The notes under the pieces were generated by a model. It did no database searches. It was given only the letters and a program-made list of their open reading frames with translations, and was not told the origin of the DNA. Of a DNA stretch of 64,000 nt, positions 52,761 through 60,571 are shown one piece after another. How positions within the stretch are numbered: the first letter of the stretch is position 1; each line of letters starts with the position of its first letter. This DNA comes from an uncultured Flavobacteriales bacterium. GTDB taxonomy: Bacteria > Bacteroidota > Bacteroidia > Flavobacteriales_F > PHOS-HE28. The DNA is taken from assembly GCA_937872175.1 (NCBI GenBank), contig CALMPI010000020.1, forward strand, positions 1-64,000. The letters run 5' to 3'. A program made the translations under genes and the position numbers.

Positions 52761-52818
52761 CCCCGGCCGGGTCGGCATGCCACCGGAGATCACGGTGATC
52801 GAGCTGCGGAAGGCCTGA
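52761..52818 (+). pseudogene. Duplicated 3' end of the metallophosphoesterase gene
   Basis: Bases 52761-52809 repeat 51047-51095 with one mismatch: the first 42 bases are identical, then G for A, then CTGCGG. They encode PGRVGMPPEITVIELR and finish with the codons for KA and a TGA at 52816-52818. The stop abuts the stop of the converging HMG-CoA lyase gene (TGATCA). The simplest reading is that this is the original end of the metallophosphoesterase gene, left behind when the GT-C gene entered. Confidence 0.92.
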
Positions 52819-53679
52819 TCAGGCCGGGAACACCACAGCCGCCTGCTGCACGGCCCGTTCCAGCTGGGCCAGATCGAGGCCTGTGCGGATGCCACGCTCC
52901 TCGAGGTTGCGCACGAAGAGCTCCATCTGCAGGTTGCCCACCAGCTCATCCTCGGCCATGGGGCAACCGCCGTAGCCCTTGATGGCCCCATCGAAGCGCC
53001 GGCATCCGGCATCCCACGCGGCCTGCGTTTTTGCGGGCCAGTTCTCCGGGCTGCTATGCAGGTGCGCACCGAACTCCGCCTCGGGCAACGCAGGGATGAG
53101 CGCGGCGAACATCGATGTGATGTCCACGGGGCGCGCCACACCCACCGTATCGCTGAGGGCGATGATGCGCACGCCGAGCTCCTTCACGAGCCGCTCGGTC
53201 CATCGCAGGGCCACATCCGCGTTCCATGGATCGCCATACGGGTTGCCGAAGGCCATGCTGATGTACACCACGAGCTCCTTGCCCGCCGCCCGGGTAAGCT
53301 CAGCGATGCGGGCGATGCGGCCCCACGAGCCCTCGATGCTCGTGTTGGTGTTGCGTTGCTGGAAGGTCTCGCTGATGCTGAAGGGATAGCCCAGGTAGGT
53401 CACGCTCTCCTGCTTCACCGCCTCCTCGGCACCGCGCTCGTTGGCCACGATCACCAGCAGCTTGCTGCGCGATCCCGTGCGGTCGATGCGCGCCAGCACC
53501 TCGGCTGTGTCCGCCAGTTGCGGGATGGCCTTGGGGCTCACGAAACTGCCGATGTCGATGGTGTCGAAACCCACCTGCAACAGCGTGTTCAGGTAGGCCA
53601 CCTTCAGGTCAGTGGGGATGAAGGGCACAATGCCCTGCATCGCGTCCCGCGGACACTCGATGAGCTTCACGCTTTCCAT
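52819..53679 (-). CDS. Hydroxymethylglutaryl-CoA lyase
   Basis: The 286-residue TIM-barrel enzyme has the family opening [13 protein letters not shown] (catalytic Arg/Asp), [36 protein letters not shown] (metal His pair) and the signature [15 protein letters not shown] containing the catalytic Cys. It cleaves HMG-CoA to acetoacetate and acetyl-CoA, the last step of leucine breakdown, which pairs with a methylcrotonoyl-CoA-type carboxylase such as that at 6061. It overlaps the 3' end of pyrD by 13 bases. Confidence 0.93.
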   Translation of the reverse strand: MESVKLIECPRDAMQGIVPFIPTDLKVAYLNTLLQVGFDTIDIGSFVSPKAIPQLADTAEVLARIDRTGSRSKLLVIVANERGAEEAVKQESVTYLGYPFSISETFQQRNTNTSIEGSWGRIARIAELTRAAGKELVVYISMAFGNPYGDPWNADVALRWTERLVKELGVRIIALSDTVGVARPVDITSMFAALIPALPEAEFGAHLHSSPENWPAKTQAAWDAGCRRFDGAIKGYGGCPMAEDELVGNLQMELFVRNLEERGIRTGLDLAQLERAVQQAAVVFPA

Positions 53680-54761
53680 TGGGCACAGGCCTGGTTGATG
53701 CGCTTCACGAGCGCAGGTCCTTCGTAGATGAGGCCCGTGTACACCTGCACCAGGTCGGCTCCGGCCTTCAGCTTCTCCATGGCCGCCTCCGCCGAATCGA
53801 TGCCGCCCACGCCGATAATGACGATGGGCCTTGGCAACCGCTCGCGCAGGTAGCGCACCACCTCGGTGCTGCGATGGCGCACCGGTGCACCGCTCACGCC
53901 ACCAGCCCCCATGGCCTCCACCTCGCCCTTCGGTGTGTGCAGGCCTTCGCGGCTGATGGTGGTGTTGGTGGCGATCACCCCGGCGATGCCGCTCTCCTTC
54001 ACCACGGCGACCACGTCGTCCAACTGAGCGTCCGTGAGGTCCGGGGCGATCTTCAGCAGGATGGGCTTGGTGAGTGGCGAGTGCTGAGTGCCGAGTGGCG
54101 AGTGCGGTGCCTGTGCCGCACTCGCCACTCGCAACTCGCCACTCCTTACAAGGGCTTTGGCCTGCAGGGCGGAAAGTATCTCGAGCAAGGGACCTTTGTC
54201 CTGCAGCGCACGCAGCCCCGGTGTGTTCGGACTGCTCACGTTCACCACGAAGTAGTCGACCACGGGGTGGAGCGCCTCGAAGCACCTGACGTAATCGTCC
54301 AGCGCCTCCTCGTTGGGGGTCACCTTGTTCTTTCCGATGTTGCCGCCCACGATCACGCCCGGCTTGCGCTTCCGCAGGCGTTCCACTGCGGCCTCCACGC
54401 CACCGTTATTGAAGCCCATGCGGTTGATGAGCGCGCGGTCGGCGGGCAGGCGGAAGAGCCGGGGCTGCTCGTTGCCGGGCTGGGCTACGGGGGTGAGCGT
54501 GCCGATCTCAATGAAGCCGAAGCCCAGCGTGCTGAGCGCGTCCACGTGCTTGGCGTCCTTGTCCATGCCCGCGGCCAGCCCCACCGGCGAAGGGAAGCGC
54601 AGTCCCATCACCTCCACGGCGGCACCTGCCGGGGGCTTCGCGCCGCCCACCAGGGCCATGGCGCCGGGGATGTTCCGCGCGAGCTCGAGGAGGCTGAAGG
54701 TGAGGTGGTGGGCCCGCTCCGGGGACAGGATGAACAGGAGCGGCCGCAGGAGTCGATACAT
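53667..54761 (-). CDS. pyrD: Dihydroorotate dehydrogenase (quinone), class 2, with in-frame repeat insertion
   Basis: The 364-residue enzyme has an N-terminal membrane-association helix ([19 protein letters not shown]), FMN-site blocks [14 protein letters not shown] and NRMGFNNGG, the [11 protein letters not shown] loop with catalytic Ser, [13 protein letters not shown] and [21 protein letters not shown]. It oxidises dihydroorotate to orotate with quinone as acceptor. Between ALQAKAL and [11 protein letters not shown] about 27 residues (starting [10 protein letters not shown] and ending GTQHSPLT) are foreign to the family and are encoded by a palindromic repeat in frame. The position is a variable surface loop, so activity may survive. 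Confidence 0.94.
   Translation of the reverse strand: MYRLLRPLLFILSPERAHHLTFSLLELARNIPGAMALVGGAKPPAGAAVEVMGLRFPSPVGLAAGMDKDAKHVDALSTLGFGFIEIGTLTPVAQPGNEQPRLFRLPADRALINRMGFNNGGVEAAVERLRKRKPGVIVGGNIGKNKVTPNEEALDDYVRCFEALHPVVDYFVVNVSSPNTPGLRALQDKGPLLEILSALQAKALVRSGELRVASAAQAPHSPLGTQHSPLTKPILLKIAPDLTDAQLDDVVAVVKESGIAGVIATNTTISREGLHTPKGEVEAMGAGGVSGAPVRHRSTEVVRYLRERLPRPIVIIGVGGIDSAEAAMEKLKAGADLVQVYTGLIYEGPALVKRINQACAQWKA
54072..54144. repeat. In-frame palindromic repeat inside pyrD
   Basis: A perfect 16-base inner stem (CGAGTGGCGAGTGCGG at 54092-54107, its complement at 54116-54131, loop TGCCTGTG) lies inside an outer stem of GAGTGGCGAGT (54072-54082) and ACTCGCCACTC (54134-54144). It is built from GAGTGGCGAGTG-like units, contains no stop in the pyrD frame and preserves the frame. 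The same units occur at 102-131 in the WbqC-like gene. Confidence 0.85.
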
Positions 54762-54767
54762 GGGTCG

Positions 54768-54775
54768 CGAAAGTA
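54768..54775 (-). promoter_or_regulatory. -7 promoter box (TACTTTCG) for pyrD
   Basis: The complement reads TACTTTCG, 6 bases before the pyrD ATG. Confidence 0.4.
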
Positions 54776-54804
54776 ACGGGCAGTTGATCGGGCGGGGTCC
54801 CCTC

Positions 54805-54828
54805 ACGTATGTATGGCCATACATATGT
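54805..54828. repeat. ACATATGTATGG-type palindrome, copy 1
   Basis: A 24-base palindrome centred on GGCC at 54815-54818 has one mismatched pair (ACGTATGTATGG / CCATACATATGT). A second, perfect copy lies about 170 bases away. Either an operator pair or ends of a small element. Confidence 0.6.
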
Positions 54829-54973
54829 TGAGGTCAAGCGGACCTACCCGCGATCCCGCGCCCATGGCGGCGAAAGGCTCGATCCACCGGTCCTCGGCAC
54901 CGTCCGCATATTATCCTGGCCGATGCTCGAAAACCCAGGCTGGCACGAGGCTTCAGGACATCACAGGCCGGAC

Positions 54974-55003
54974 CGGACATATGTATGGCCATACATATGT
55001 CCG
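54974..55003. repeat. ACATATGTATGG-type palindrome, copy 2 (perfect, 30 bases)
   Basis: The half-site CGGACATATGTATGG is followed immediately by its exact complement, a perfect 30-base palindrome centred at 54988/54989. It lies 16 bases beyond the stop of the TonB receptor and 212 bases upstream of pyrD. The 24-base core is shared with 54805-54828. No U-tract follows, so a terminator is less likely than a protein-binding site or element terminus. Confidence 0.65.
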
Positions 55004-55019
55004 AACAGGTCACCTCCCC

Positions 55020-57257
55020 TCATTCCAACGCCATGCGCACGCCCAGAAAGCCGCGAACTCCCTGCAGCGGCGCGTACATGTAGGACGTATCAAAGCTGTA
55101 TCCGTTGGGGTTGCTGACCGGGTCGTCCGCCGTGCGGTCGAAGGGATCGAAGGGACGCATGAGCGGGTCCGCCGGCACGAAGTTGAGCAGGTTCTTCACC
55201 CCGCCGTACACCTCGAAACGCCCATTGAACCGATGCCTCACCTGCACGTTCAGCAGCGCGTACCAAGGCGAGTACGCCGGCCGGAAGTCGTTGGGCTGCA
55301 CCGGCAGGCGCATGGGACCGTACCACTGTCCGGTGAGGTCCACGGTGAAGCGATGCGGCAGGTCCTGGCTCAAGGCAATGGTGCCCTGCCATTCGGGGGC
55401 GAAGAACTGGTCCTCGCGCACCGCTCCTTCCCGGATGTACACATCCATCCACGTGGCCCCGGCGTTGGCCCGGAACCCGCGGCCGATCCGGGCCTCCATG
55501 TTCAGGCTCGCGCCCTGTGCGACGCCGTACCCGTCGAGATTGCGGTACACAATGAGGTCTGGATCGGTGTCGTAGTCCGGCAGGATGCGGTTGCTGAAGC
55601 GCGTGACGAAGAGCGAGGCATCAAGCCCGATGAAACGCTTTTCGCCCGGCCACTTGCGCACGGCATTGAGCGTGGCGTTCCACGAGCGCTCGGGCAACAG
55701 GTCCTCGGCGATCACCACGGTGCGCGCACCGGTGAGGGCGGCATGGTCCTCGGTGAAGAGGTTCACCACCCGGTAACCGGTGCCCGCGCTGGCGCGCAGG
55801 GTGAAACGACCGCTGGGGGCGTACTTCCAGGCCAGGCGCGGTGACTGCACCAGCCCGTGGTCGCGGTCGTGGTCGAGGCGGTAGCCCACGAGCAGCACGC
55901 TGCGGTCGCTCATCGACCATTCGTCCTGCAGGAAGATGCCCGGCAGGGGCCGGCGTTCGGCGTTGTTCACCACACCGGGCGCCTCCCCGGTGGACGTGGC
56001 GGGTGTATTGTCGTCGTAGAAGGTGCTGCGGTAGGCCAGCCCGGCAAGCATATTGTGGCGGTGGACGAACCGGTGGCGCCAGACCAACTGTGCGAAGAGC
56101 ACGCGCTGAACGGCATCGTAGGGCGTGGTGCCGTACCAACTGTCCTGGTGATGGCCGTTGGCCGAGACTTGCATGATCACCTGTTCCGCAAGAGGCAGTT
56201 GGTACTGGCCGATCAGCTCCCAGCGTCGCGTGGAGATCGTCTCGCCGTAGATGCTGTCGCCCCCCGCGAAGGCCGGCTTCCAGTCCATCTCCCCGCCCCA
56301 GCGGTCCTCGCCCACAGCGCGCATGGCGAGGCTGGCCACCCGCTTCGCCGGCCGCAACAGGGTCAGCTTCTCGAAGACCGAGACGCGCTTCTGAAGGGTC
56401 ATGTCGGTGAACCCATCGCCATTGTCGTCGCGCGGTGCATCGTACAGGAACCCGTTCATGCCCGTGAGGCTGCGCAGCCTTCCCTGGCCCAATGCAAAGC
56501 CCACATCCGCGTTGTGCTCCTGCCAGCTGGTGCTCATCAGGTCGACGCTGAGGCGCGGGGCCAGCACCGGGTCCTTGGTGATCACATTGATGATGCCACC
56601 CATGGCCTCGCTGCCGTAGAGCGTGCTGCCCGGGCCTTTCACCACCTCCACGCGCTCGATGAGGGTGGTGGGGATGCCGCTGAGCCCATACACCGTGCTG
56701 AGCCCGCTGACGATGGGCATGCCGTCGATGAGCACCAGCGTATACGGCCCCTCCATGCCGTTGATGTGGATGTCGCCGGTGTTGCACACGCTGCAGTTGA
56801 GCTGGGGACGCACCCCGTTCACCATGCCCACGGCGTCGAGGAGCGAGGGCCCCGGGTTCTTGCGAAAAAGCGCGGGGGTGATCACCTCCACGGGAACAGG
56901 GCTCGCGTCCCGGGACACGGGCGCCAGGGTCCCGGTGACCACCACTTCGTCCAGCGCGGTGGCCGATGCGTCCATCCGAAGGGTGCCCAGATCGAGCGTG
57001 TCCGAAGCGGGAAGTTGGACGACACGTTCCAAGACGTGATGGCCCAGGGCCTCGATGCGAAGGATGGCGCCCCCTGTCGGAACAGGGCCCACGTGGAAGC
57101 GTCCTTCGGCATCGGCGGCCGTGCCGAGGGCACCCACACGCACCGCGGCGAAGGGCACCGGGCCCTCCGGTCCGGCCACCACCCCACGGATCACCGCTTG
57201 CGCCTGGGCGCCGCAGCAGCACAGCAGCCCCCCCATCACGAACGCGGTCCGACGCAT
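55020..57257 (-). CDS. TonB-dependent receptor, metal-type
   Basis: From ATG 57257 the protein has 745 residues: a signal peptide (MRRTAFVMGGLLCCCGAQA), a carboxypeptidase-regulatory-like domain (30-100, PVPFAAVRVGALGTAADAEG), a TonB-box-like DEVVVTG, a plug with NCSVCNTGDIHINGMEG (Cys pair, possible metal site) and VLIDGMPIVSG, and a C-terminal beta-barrel ending FLGVRMALE. It should import a metal chelate or metal across the outer membrane. It is divergent from a DtxR-type regulator and shares the operator between them. Confidence 0.9.
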   Translation of the reverse strand: MRRTAFVMGGLLCCCGAQAQAVIRGVVAGPEGPVPFAAVRVGALGTAADAEGRFHVGPVPTGGAILRIEALGHHVLERVVQLPASDTLDLGTLRMDASATALDEVVVTGTLAPVSRDASPVPVEVITPALFRKNPGPSLLDAVGMVNGVRPQLNCSVCNTGDIHINGMEGPYTLVLIDGMPIVSGLSTVYGLSGIPTTLIERVEVVKGPGSTLYGSEAMGGIINVITKDPVLAPRLSVDLMSTSWQEHNADVGFALGQGRLRSLTGMNGFLYDAPRDDNGDGFTDMTLQKRVSVFEKLTLLRPAKRVASLAMRAVGEDRWGGEMDWKPAFAGGDSIYGETISTRRWELIGQYQLPLAEQVIMQVSANGHHQDSWYGTTPYDAVQRVLFAQLVWRHRFVHRHNMLAGLAYRSTFYDDNTPATSTGEAPGVVNNAERRPLPGIFLQDEWSMSDRSVLLVGYRLDHDRDHGLVQSPRLAWKYAPSGRFTLRASAGTGYRVVNLFTEDHAALTGARTVVIAEDLLPERSWNATLNAVRKWPGEKRFIGLDASLFVTRFSNRILPDYDTDPDLIVYRNLDGYGVAQGASLNMEARIGRGFRANAGATWMDVYIREGAVREDQFFAPEWQGTIALSQDLPHRFTVDLTGQWYGPMRLPVQPNDFRPAYSPWYALLNVQVRHRFNGRFEVYGGVKNLLNFVPADPLMRPFDPFDRTADDPVSNPNGYSFDTSYMYAPLQGVRGFLGVRMALE

Positions 57258-57261
57258 GGGG

Positions 57262-57269
57262 CAAAGATG
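57262..57269 (-). promoter_or_regulatory. -7 promoter box (CATCTTTG) for the TonB receptor
   Basis: The complement reads CATCTTTG, 4 bases before the ATG at 57257, next to the operator palindrome at 57277-57290. Confidence 0.4.
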
Positions 57270-57276
57270 GACATTT

Positions 57277-57290
57277 TTAGACATGTCTAA
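57277..57290. promoter_or_regulatory. DtxR/MntR-type operator palindrome
   Basis: TTAGACATGTCTAA is a perfect 14-base palindrome in the 60-base gap between the divergent TonB receptor and DtxR-family genes, overlapping the region where both promoters must lie (CATCTTTG at 57262 and TACATTTG at 57301). Its TTAG…CTAA form fits DtxR/MntR/IdeR-family boxes, so metal-dependent repression of both directions is inferred. Confidence 0.65.
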
Positions 57291-57300
57291 TTATTATTCA

Positions 57301-57308
57301 TACATTTG
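57301..57308 (+). promoter_or_regulatory. -7 promoter box (TACATTTG) for the DtxR-family gene
   Basis: TACATTTG fully matches TAnnTTTG, 9 bases before the ATG at 57318. Confidence 0.5.
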
Positions 57309-57317
57309 TCGCACTTC

Positions 57318-57977
57318 ATGTTCAGCCGAAGCGAAGAGGACCACATCAAGGCCATCCATGGTCTGCTGGAGGATGCCGGTCAGGCGTCCACCAAGGACAT
57401 CGCCGATCGGCTCCACACACGCGCCAGTAGCGTCACGGACATGCTGAAGAAGCTGGCCGCCAAAGGGCTGGTGAAGCATGCGCCGTACCACGGGGCGACC
57501 CTCACGTCCAAGGGCCGCCGGCATGCGTTGTCGCTCGTACGCAAGCACCGGCTGTGGGAGACCTTTCTGGTGCAGCGGTTGGGCTTCACCTGGGATGAGG
57601 TGCATGAGGTGGCCGAGCAACTGGAGCATGTGAGCAGCGAGCCACTGATCGAACGGTTGGACGCCTACCTGGGCCATCCGCGCTTCGATCCGCACGGCGA
57701 CCCCATCCCCGATCGCGACGGCCGGATGCCTGAACGCGTCACGGTGCACCTCACCGAGGCACAAGTGGGCCTCCGCCACCAGCTGGTGGCCGTGAAGGAT
57801 GGCAGCGATGCGCTGCTCCGGCTGCTGGACAGCAAAGGCATGACCATCGGACGCGTGTTCACCCTCTCCGCGCGCCAGGACTTCGATGGCAGCCTTCAGC
57901 TCACTTGGCGCGGGGGTGGCTGCGACCTCAGTGCGCAGGTGGCCGCGCACCTCCTCACCGTACCCGACAACACATGA
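57318..57977 (+). CDS. DtxR/MntR family metal-dependent regulator
   Basis: The 219-residue protein has an N-terminal winged helix (EEDHIKAIHGLLED…STKDIADRLHTRASSVTDMLKKLAAKGLV), a metal-binding dimerisation region (RRHALSLVRKHRLWETFLVQRLGFTWDEVHEVAEQLEHVSSE with the usual Glu/His ligands) and a C-terminal FeoA/SH3-like domain. It should repress the TonB receptor and its own operon when Mn or Fe is plentiful. Its stop overlaps the ZIP start (ATGA). Confidence 0.92.
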   Translation: MFSRSEEDHIKAIHGLLEDAGQASTKDIADRLHTRASSVTDMLKKLAAKGLVKHAPYHGATLTSKGRRHALSLVRKHRLWETFLVQRLGFTWDEVHEVAEQLEHVSSEPLIERLDAYLGHPRFDPHGDPIPDRDGRMPERVTVHLTEAQVGLRHQLVAVKDGSDALLRLLDSKGMTIGRVFTLSARQDFDGSLQLTWRGGGCDLSAQVAAHLLTVPDNT

Positions 57978-58795
57978 ACCACATCCTCTCGTTCTTCGAA
58001 GGCATAGACCCCGTGTGGGGAGCCCTGCTGGCCACCACCTTCACCTGGCTGGTCACCGCGGCCGGTGCCGCAGTGGTCTTCCTGTTCAGGGAATTGTCGC
58101 GGAAATGGCTGGACGGCATGCTGGGCTTCACCGGCGGGGTGATGGTGGCCGCCAGCTTCTGGAGCCTGCTGGCACCCAGCATTGAGATGAGCGCAAGGAT
58201 GGGCTTCCCCGAATGGCTGCCACCGGCGGTGGGCTTCGCGGTGGGCGCCCTGTTCCTCTTCGCCTTGGACAAGTACGTCCCGCACCTGCATATCAACTTC
58301 GACCCCAGCTTGAAGGAAGGGCCGGACATGGGCCTGCGGCGGAGCACCCTGCTCATCCTGGCCATCACCCTGCACAACATCCCGGAGGGGCTCGCGGTGG
58401 GCGTTCTCTTTGGCGGCGTGGCTGCCGGGATCCCCGAGGCCACCATCGCCGGCGCGGTCACCCTGGCCATCGGCATCGGGCTCCAGAACTTCCCGGAGGG
58501 CATCGCAGTGAGCATGCCGCTGCGCCGGTTGGGCGTGAGCCGCTCACGCAGCTTCTTCTACGGTCAGCTCAGCGCCATCGTGGAGCCCGTGGCCGGTGTG
58601 GTGGGCGCCATGGCCGTGCTCTGGATGCAGCCCATCCTGCCCTTCGCCCTGGCCTTCGCCGCCGGCGCCATGATCTATGTGGTGGTCGAGGAGGTGATCC
58701 CCGAAACGCAACAGGACAAGCACACCGACATCGCCACCCTGGGCTTCATCGGCGGCTTCATCGTGATGATGGTCCTGGACGTGGCCCTGGGCTGA
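57974..58795 (+). CDS. ZIP family metal transporter (GufA-like)
   Basis: The 273-residue protein has eight helices with the two metal-site motifs HNIPEGLAVGV (TM4) and NFPEGIAVSM (TM5), the latter having Asn where many ZIPs have His. It is a GufA-subfamily importer for Zn, Mn or Fe. The 4-base overlap with the DtxR-like gene indicates one operon, so the transporter is probably metal-repressed. Confidence 0.92.
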   Translation: MNHILSFFEGIDPVWGALLATTFTWLVTAAGAAVVFLFRELSRKWLDGMLGFTGGVMVAASFWSLLAPSIEMSARMGFPEWLPPAVGFAVGALFLFALDKYVPHLHINFDPSLKEGPDMGLRRSTLLILAITLHNIPEGLAVGVLFGGVAAGIPEATIAGAVTLAIGIGLQNFPEGIAVSMPLRRLGVSRSRSFFYGQLSAIVEPVAGVVGAMAVLWMQPILPFALAFAAGAMIYVVVEEVIPETQQDKHTDIATLGFIGGFIVMMVLDVALG

Positions 58796-58802
58796 AGCGG
58801 GA

Positions 58803-60041
58803 TCAGCCGCGTGCGAGGCGCCCGATCGCATCCACCGCCGCGGCCACGCCACGCTCTCCGTCCATGCCCGAACGGAGCTGTCCGGCCCTGCGCGCGTACG
58901 ACGGCGTGTCGAGCACCTCGCGGATCCGCCCGGCAAGGCGGTCCGCCGTGGCCGACCACCGGGACAGCGGACGTGGCGCCACGCCCAGTGCATGCAGCCG
59001 CTGAGCCCACCAGGGCTGATCGAAGCCGTGCGGCACCACCACCGAAGGCACTCCGGCCAGGGCCACGGCATGCGTCGTACCGGCACCGCCATGATGGACC
59101 ACGGCCGCGCAGCGAGGGAACAACGCGGCGTGCGGAGCGCGATGAAGCACGAGCAGGTCCGTGCGGCCGTTCACCCGGCCGAGCGAGGGGTCGACCTGGA
59201 CGATGGCGCGCACACCGGCGCGCTCCACGGCCCCCTTCATCAACGTCCACGCTTCCCGCGCCGCATAGGTCGTGCACGACCCGAAGGTGAGGTGCACCGG
59301 GGGGGGGCCGGCGTGAAGAAAGGCGGCGAGCTCCTCTTCCAAGGCTTGTTCCTGCAGCGACGCAGAGGGCGTCCATGCACCGGTCACCACGCTGGCGGGC
59401 GCCTCAAGCACCGGGATCAAGGCCGGGCTGGCCGCCACCAGGTTCAGCACCGGCGAGCGGAACCCTTCGGTGAGCAGGCTGCCGAGCGGAGGCAGACCGC
59501 GCTGCCGGTGCAACCGCTCGCTCACGGGATAGAGCGTGCGGGTCATCACCGCATCGCCCAGCCTCCACAAGGCGGCGTCGGCCCAGGCCCCCAGCGATCG
59601 GCCGAGCGGGGGCAGCACCGCGGGGATCGCCTGCGGGGAGAACGCCACCGATACGCGCGGGGTGTCGCTCGCCAGCGCCGCGGTGTGCAGGGTGCGGTTC
59701 AGCATGTGGCCCACCACGACATCGTTGGCGCGGCAGAGCGCCTCGCCAGCCTCCAGCAATGCACCGGCGATGGGCTCGTGGAACCGGGCCAGCAAAGCGC
59801 GAAGCTGCCAGGTGGGCGATACGGAGGACGTCAGGGCGTATGGGTCCACGGAACGACCGAACGGTCCGCCCACCCGATGCACGACCACCCCCGTTCCGGC
59901 AAGGCGCCGCGGATGCTCACCGTCGTCCAAGGGCGTATGCATCAGCGTCACCTGATGGCCTGCACGCTGGAGACCCTCGGCAAGGACCACGAACGGTGCG
60001 ATGTCGCCTTCGGTGCCCCAGGTCTGCAGGCCGATGCGCAT
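58803..60041 (-). CDS. Family 1 glycosyltransferase (UGT/MGT-like)
   Basis: The 412-residue enzyme has a GT-B fold: N-terminal MRIGLQTWGTEGDIAPFVVLAEGLQRAGH and the C-domain donor motif VVHHGGAGTTHAVALAGVPS followed by HGFDQPWWAQRL, the Asp-Gln pair that binds the donor sugar. Such enzymes glycosylate lipids, sterols or natural products. The next minus-strand gene upstream lies 4 bases away. Confidence 0.9.
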   Translation of the reverse strand: MRIGLQTWGTEGDIAPFVVLAEGLQRAGHQVTLMHTPLDDGEHPRRLAGTGVVVHRVGGPFGRSVDPYALTSSVSPTWQLRALLARFHEPIAGALLEAGEALCRANDVVVGHMLNRTLHTAALASDTPRVSVAFSPQAIPAVLPPLGRSLGAWADAALWRLGDAVMTRTLYPVSERLHRQRGLPPLGSLLTEGFRSPVLNLVAASPALIPVLEAPASVVTGAWTPSASLQEQALEEELAAFLHAGPPPVHLTFGSCTTYAAREAWTLMKGAVERAGVRAIVQVDPSLGRVNGRTDLLVLHRAPHAALFPRCAAVVHHGGAGTTHAVALAGVPSVVVPHGFDQPWWAQRLHALGVAPRPLSRWSATADRLAGRIREVLDTPSYARRAGQLRSGMDGERGVAAAVDAIGRLARG

Positions 60042-60045
60042 CGCG

Positions 60046-60558
60046 TCAGAGCTTGCCGTTCGCCCGGTTCGTGGCGATGAAGCGGGTGATGCGGTCCTTG
60101 AGCGCGGGATCCTTCACGTCCTTCAGCTTGCGCTCCACCAGCGCCAGGTCCTCCGTTCTGTTGGCGTCATAGCCCACGATGGAGGGCACATTGACCTGGA
60201 TGCTGAGGCGGAGAAAGCGGAGCTCGGCGTTGGCCAGGTCCTGTGCGATGGCCTTCTCCAGCATCGCCTTGCCGCCATTGAAGTGCACCAGGCGGCTCAA
60301 TGGATCGAACGCGTGGCGACCCCGGGCCATGCGCACCGCCCCATGGTAGCCCAGGAGAAGGGCGCTTCCTTCGCTGCCCACCCGGTCGAACCGTTCCACA
60401 TACCGGTCACAGATCTCCTCGTCGGAAAAGACCGCACCGATCTCCCGACGGATGTCCTGCAGCAGTCCCCCTTCCTGCTGCGCGCTCGCTCGCACGGCCC
60501 ATGCCGGGGCGGCCACGATGATCGCGATCAGGAAACAACGCCGGCACCGACCCTGCAT
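60046..60558 (-). CDS. Periplasmic hypothetical protein
   Basis: The 170-residue protein has a signal peptide (CFLIAIIVAAPAWAVRASAQ) and an all-helical mature part (LSRLVHFNGGKAMLEKAIAQDLANAELRFLRLSIQVN…) seen in uncharacterised Bacteroidota proteins. A TAGCTTTG box lies 5 bases upstream of the ATG. It is followed after 4 bases by the GT1 gene. Confidence 0.65.
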   Translation of the reverse strand: MQGRCRRCFLIAIIVAAPAWAVRASAQQEGGLLQDIRREIGAVFSDEEICDRYVERFDRVGSEGSALLLGYHGAVRMARGRHAFDPLSRLVHFNGGKAMLEKAIAQDLANAELRFLRLSIQVNVPSIVGYDANRTEDLALVERKLKDVKDPALKDRITRFIATNRANGKL

Positions 60559-60563
60559 GGATG

Positions 60564-60571
60564 CAAAGCTA
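60564..60571 (-). promoter_or_regulatory. -7 promoter box (TAGCTTTG)
   Basis: The complement is TAGCTTTG, a full TAnnTTTG match 5 bases before the ATG at 60558; it overlaps the stop of the upstream DUF1796 gene. Confidence 0.5.

Noticed and set aside
54805..55003. CRISPR-like repeat pair
   Set aside because: Only two palindromes, about 170 bases apart, no regular spacers, no cas genes.
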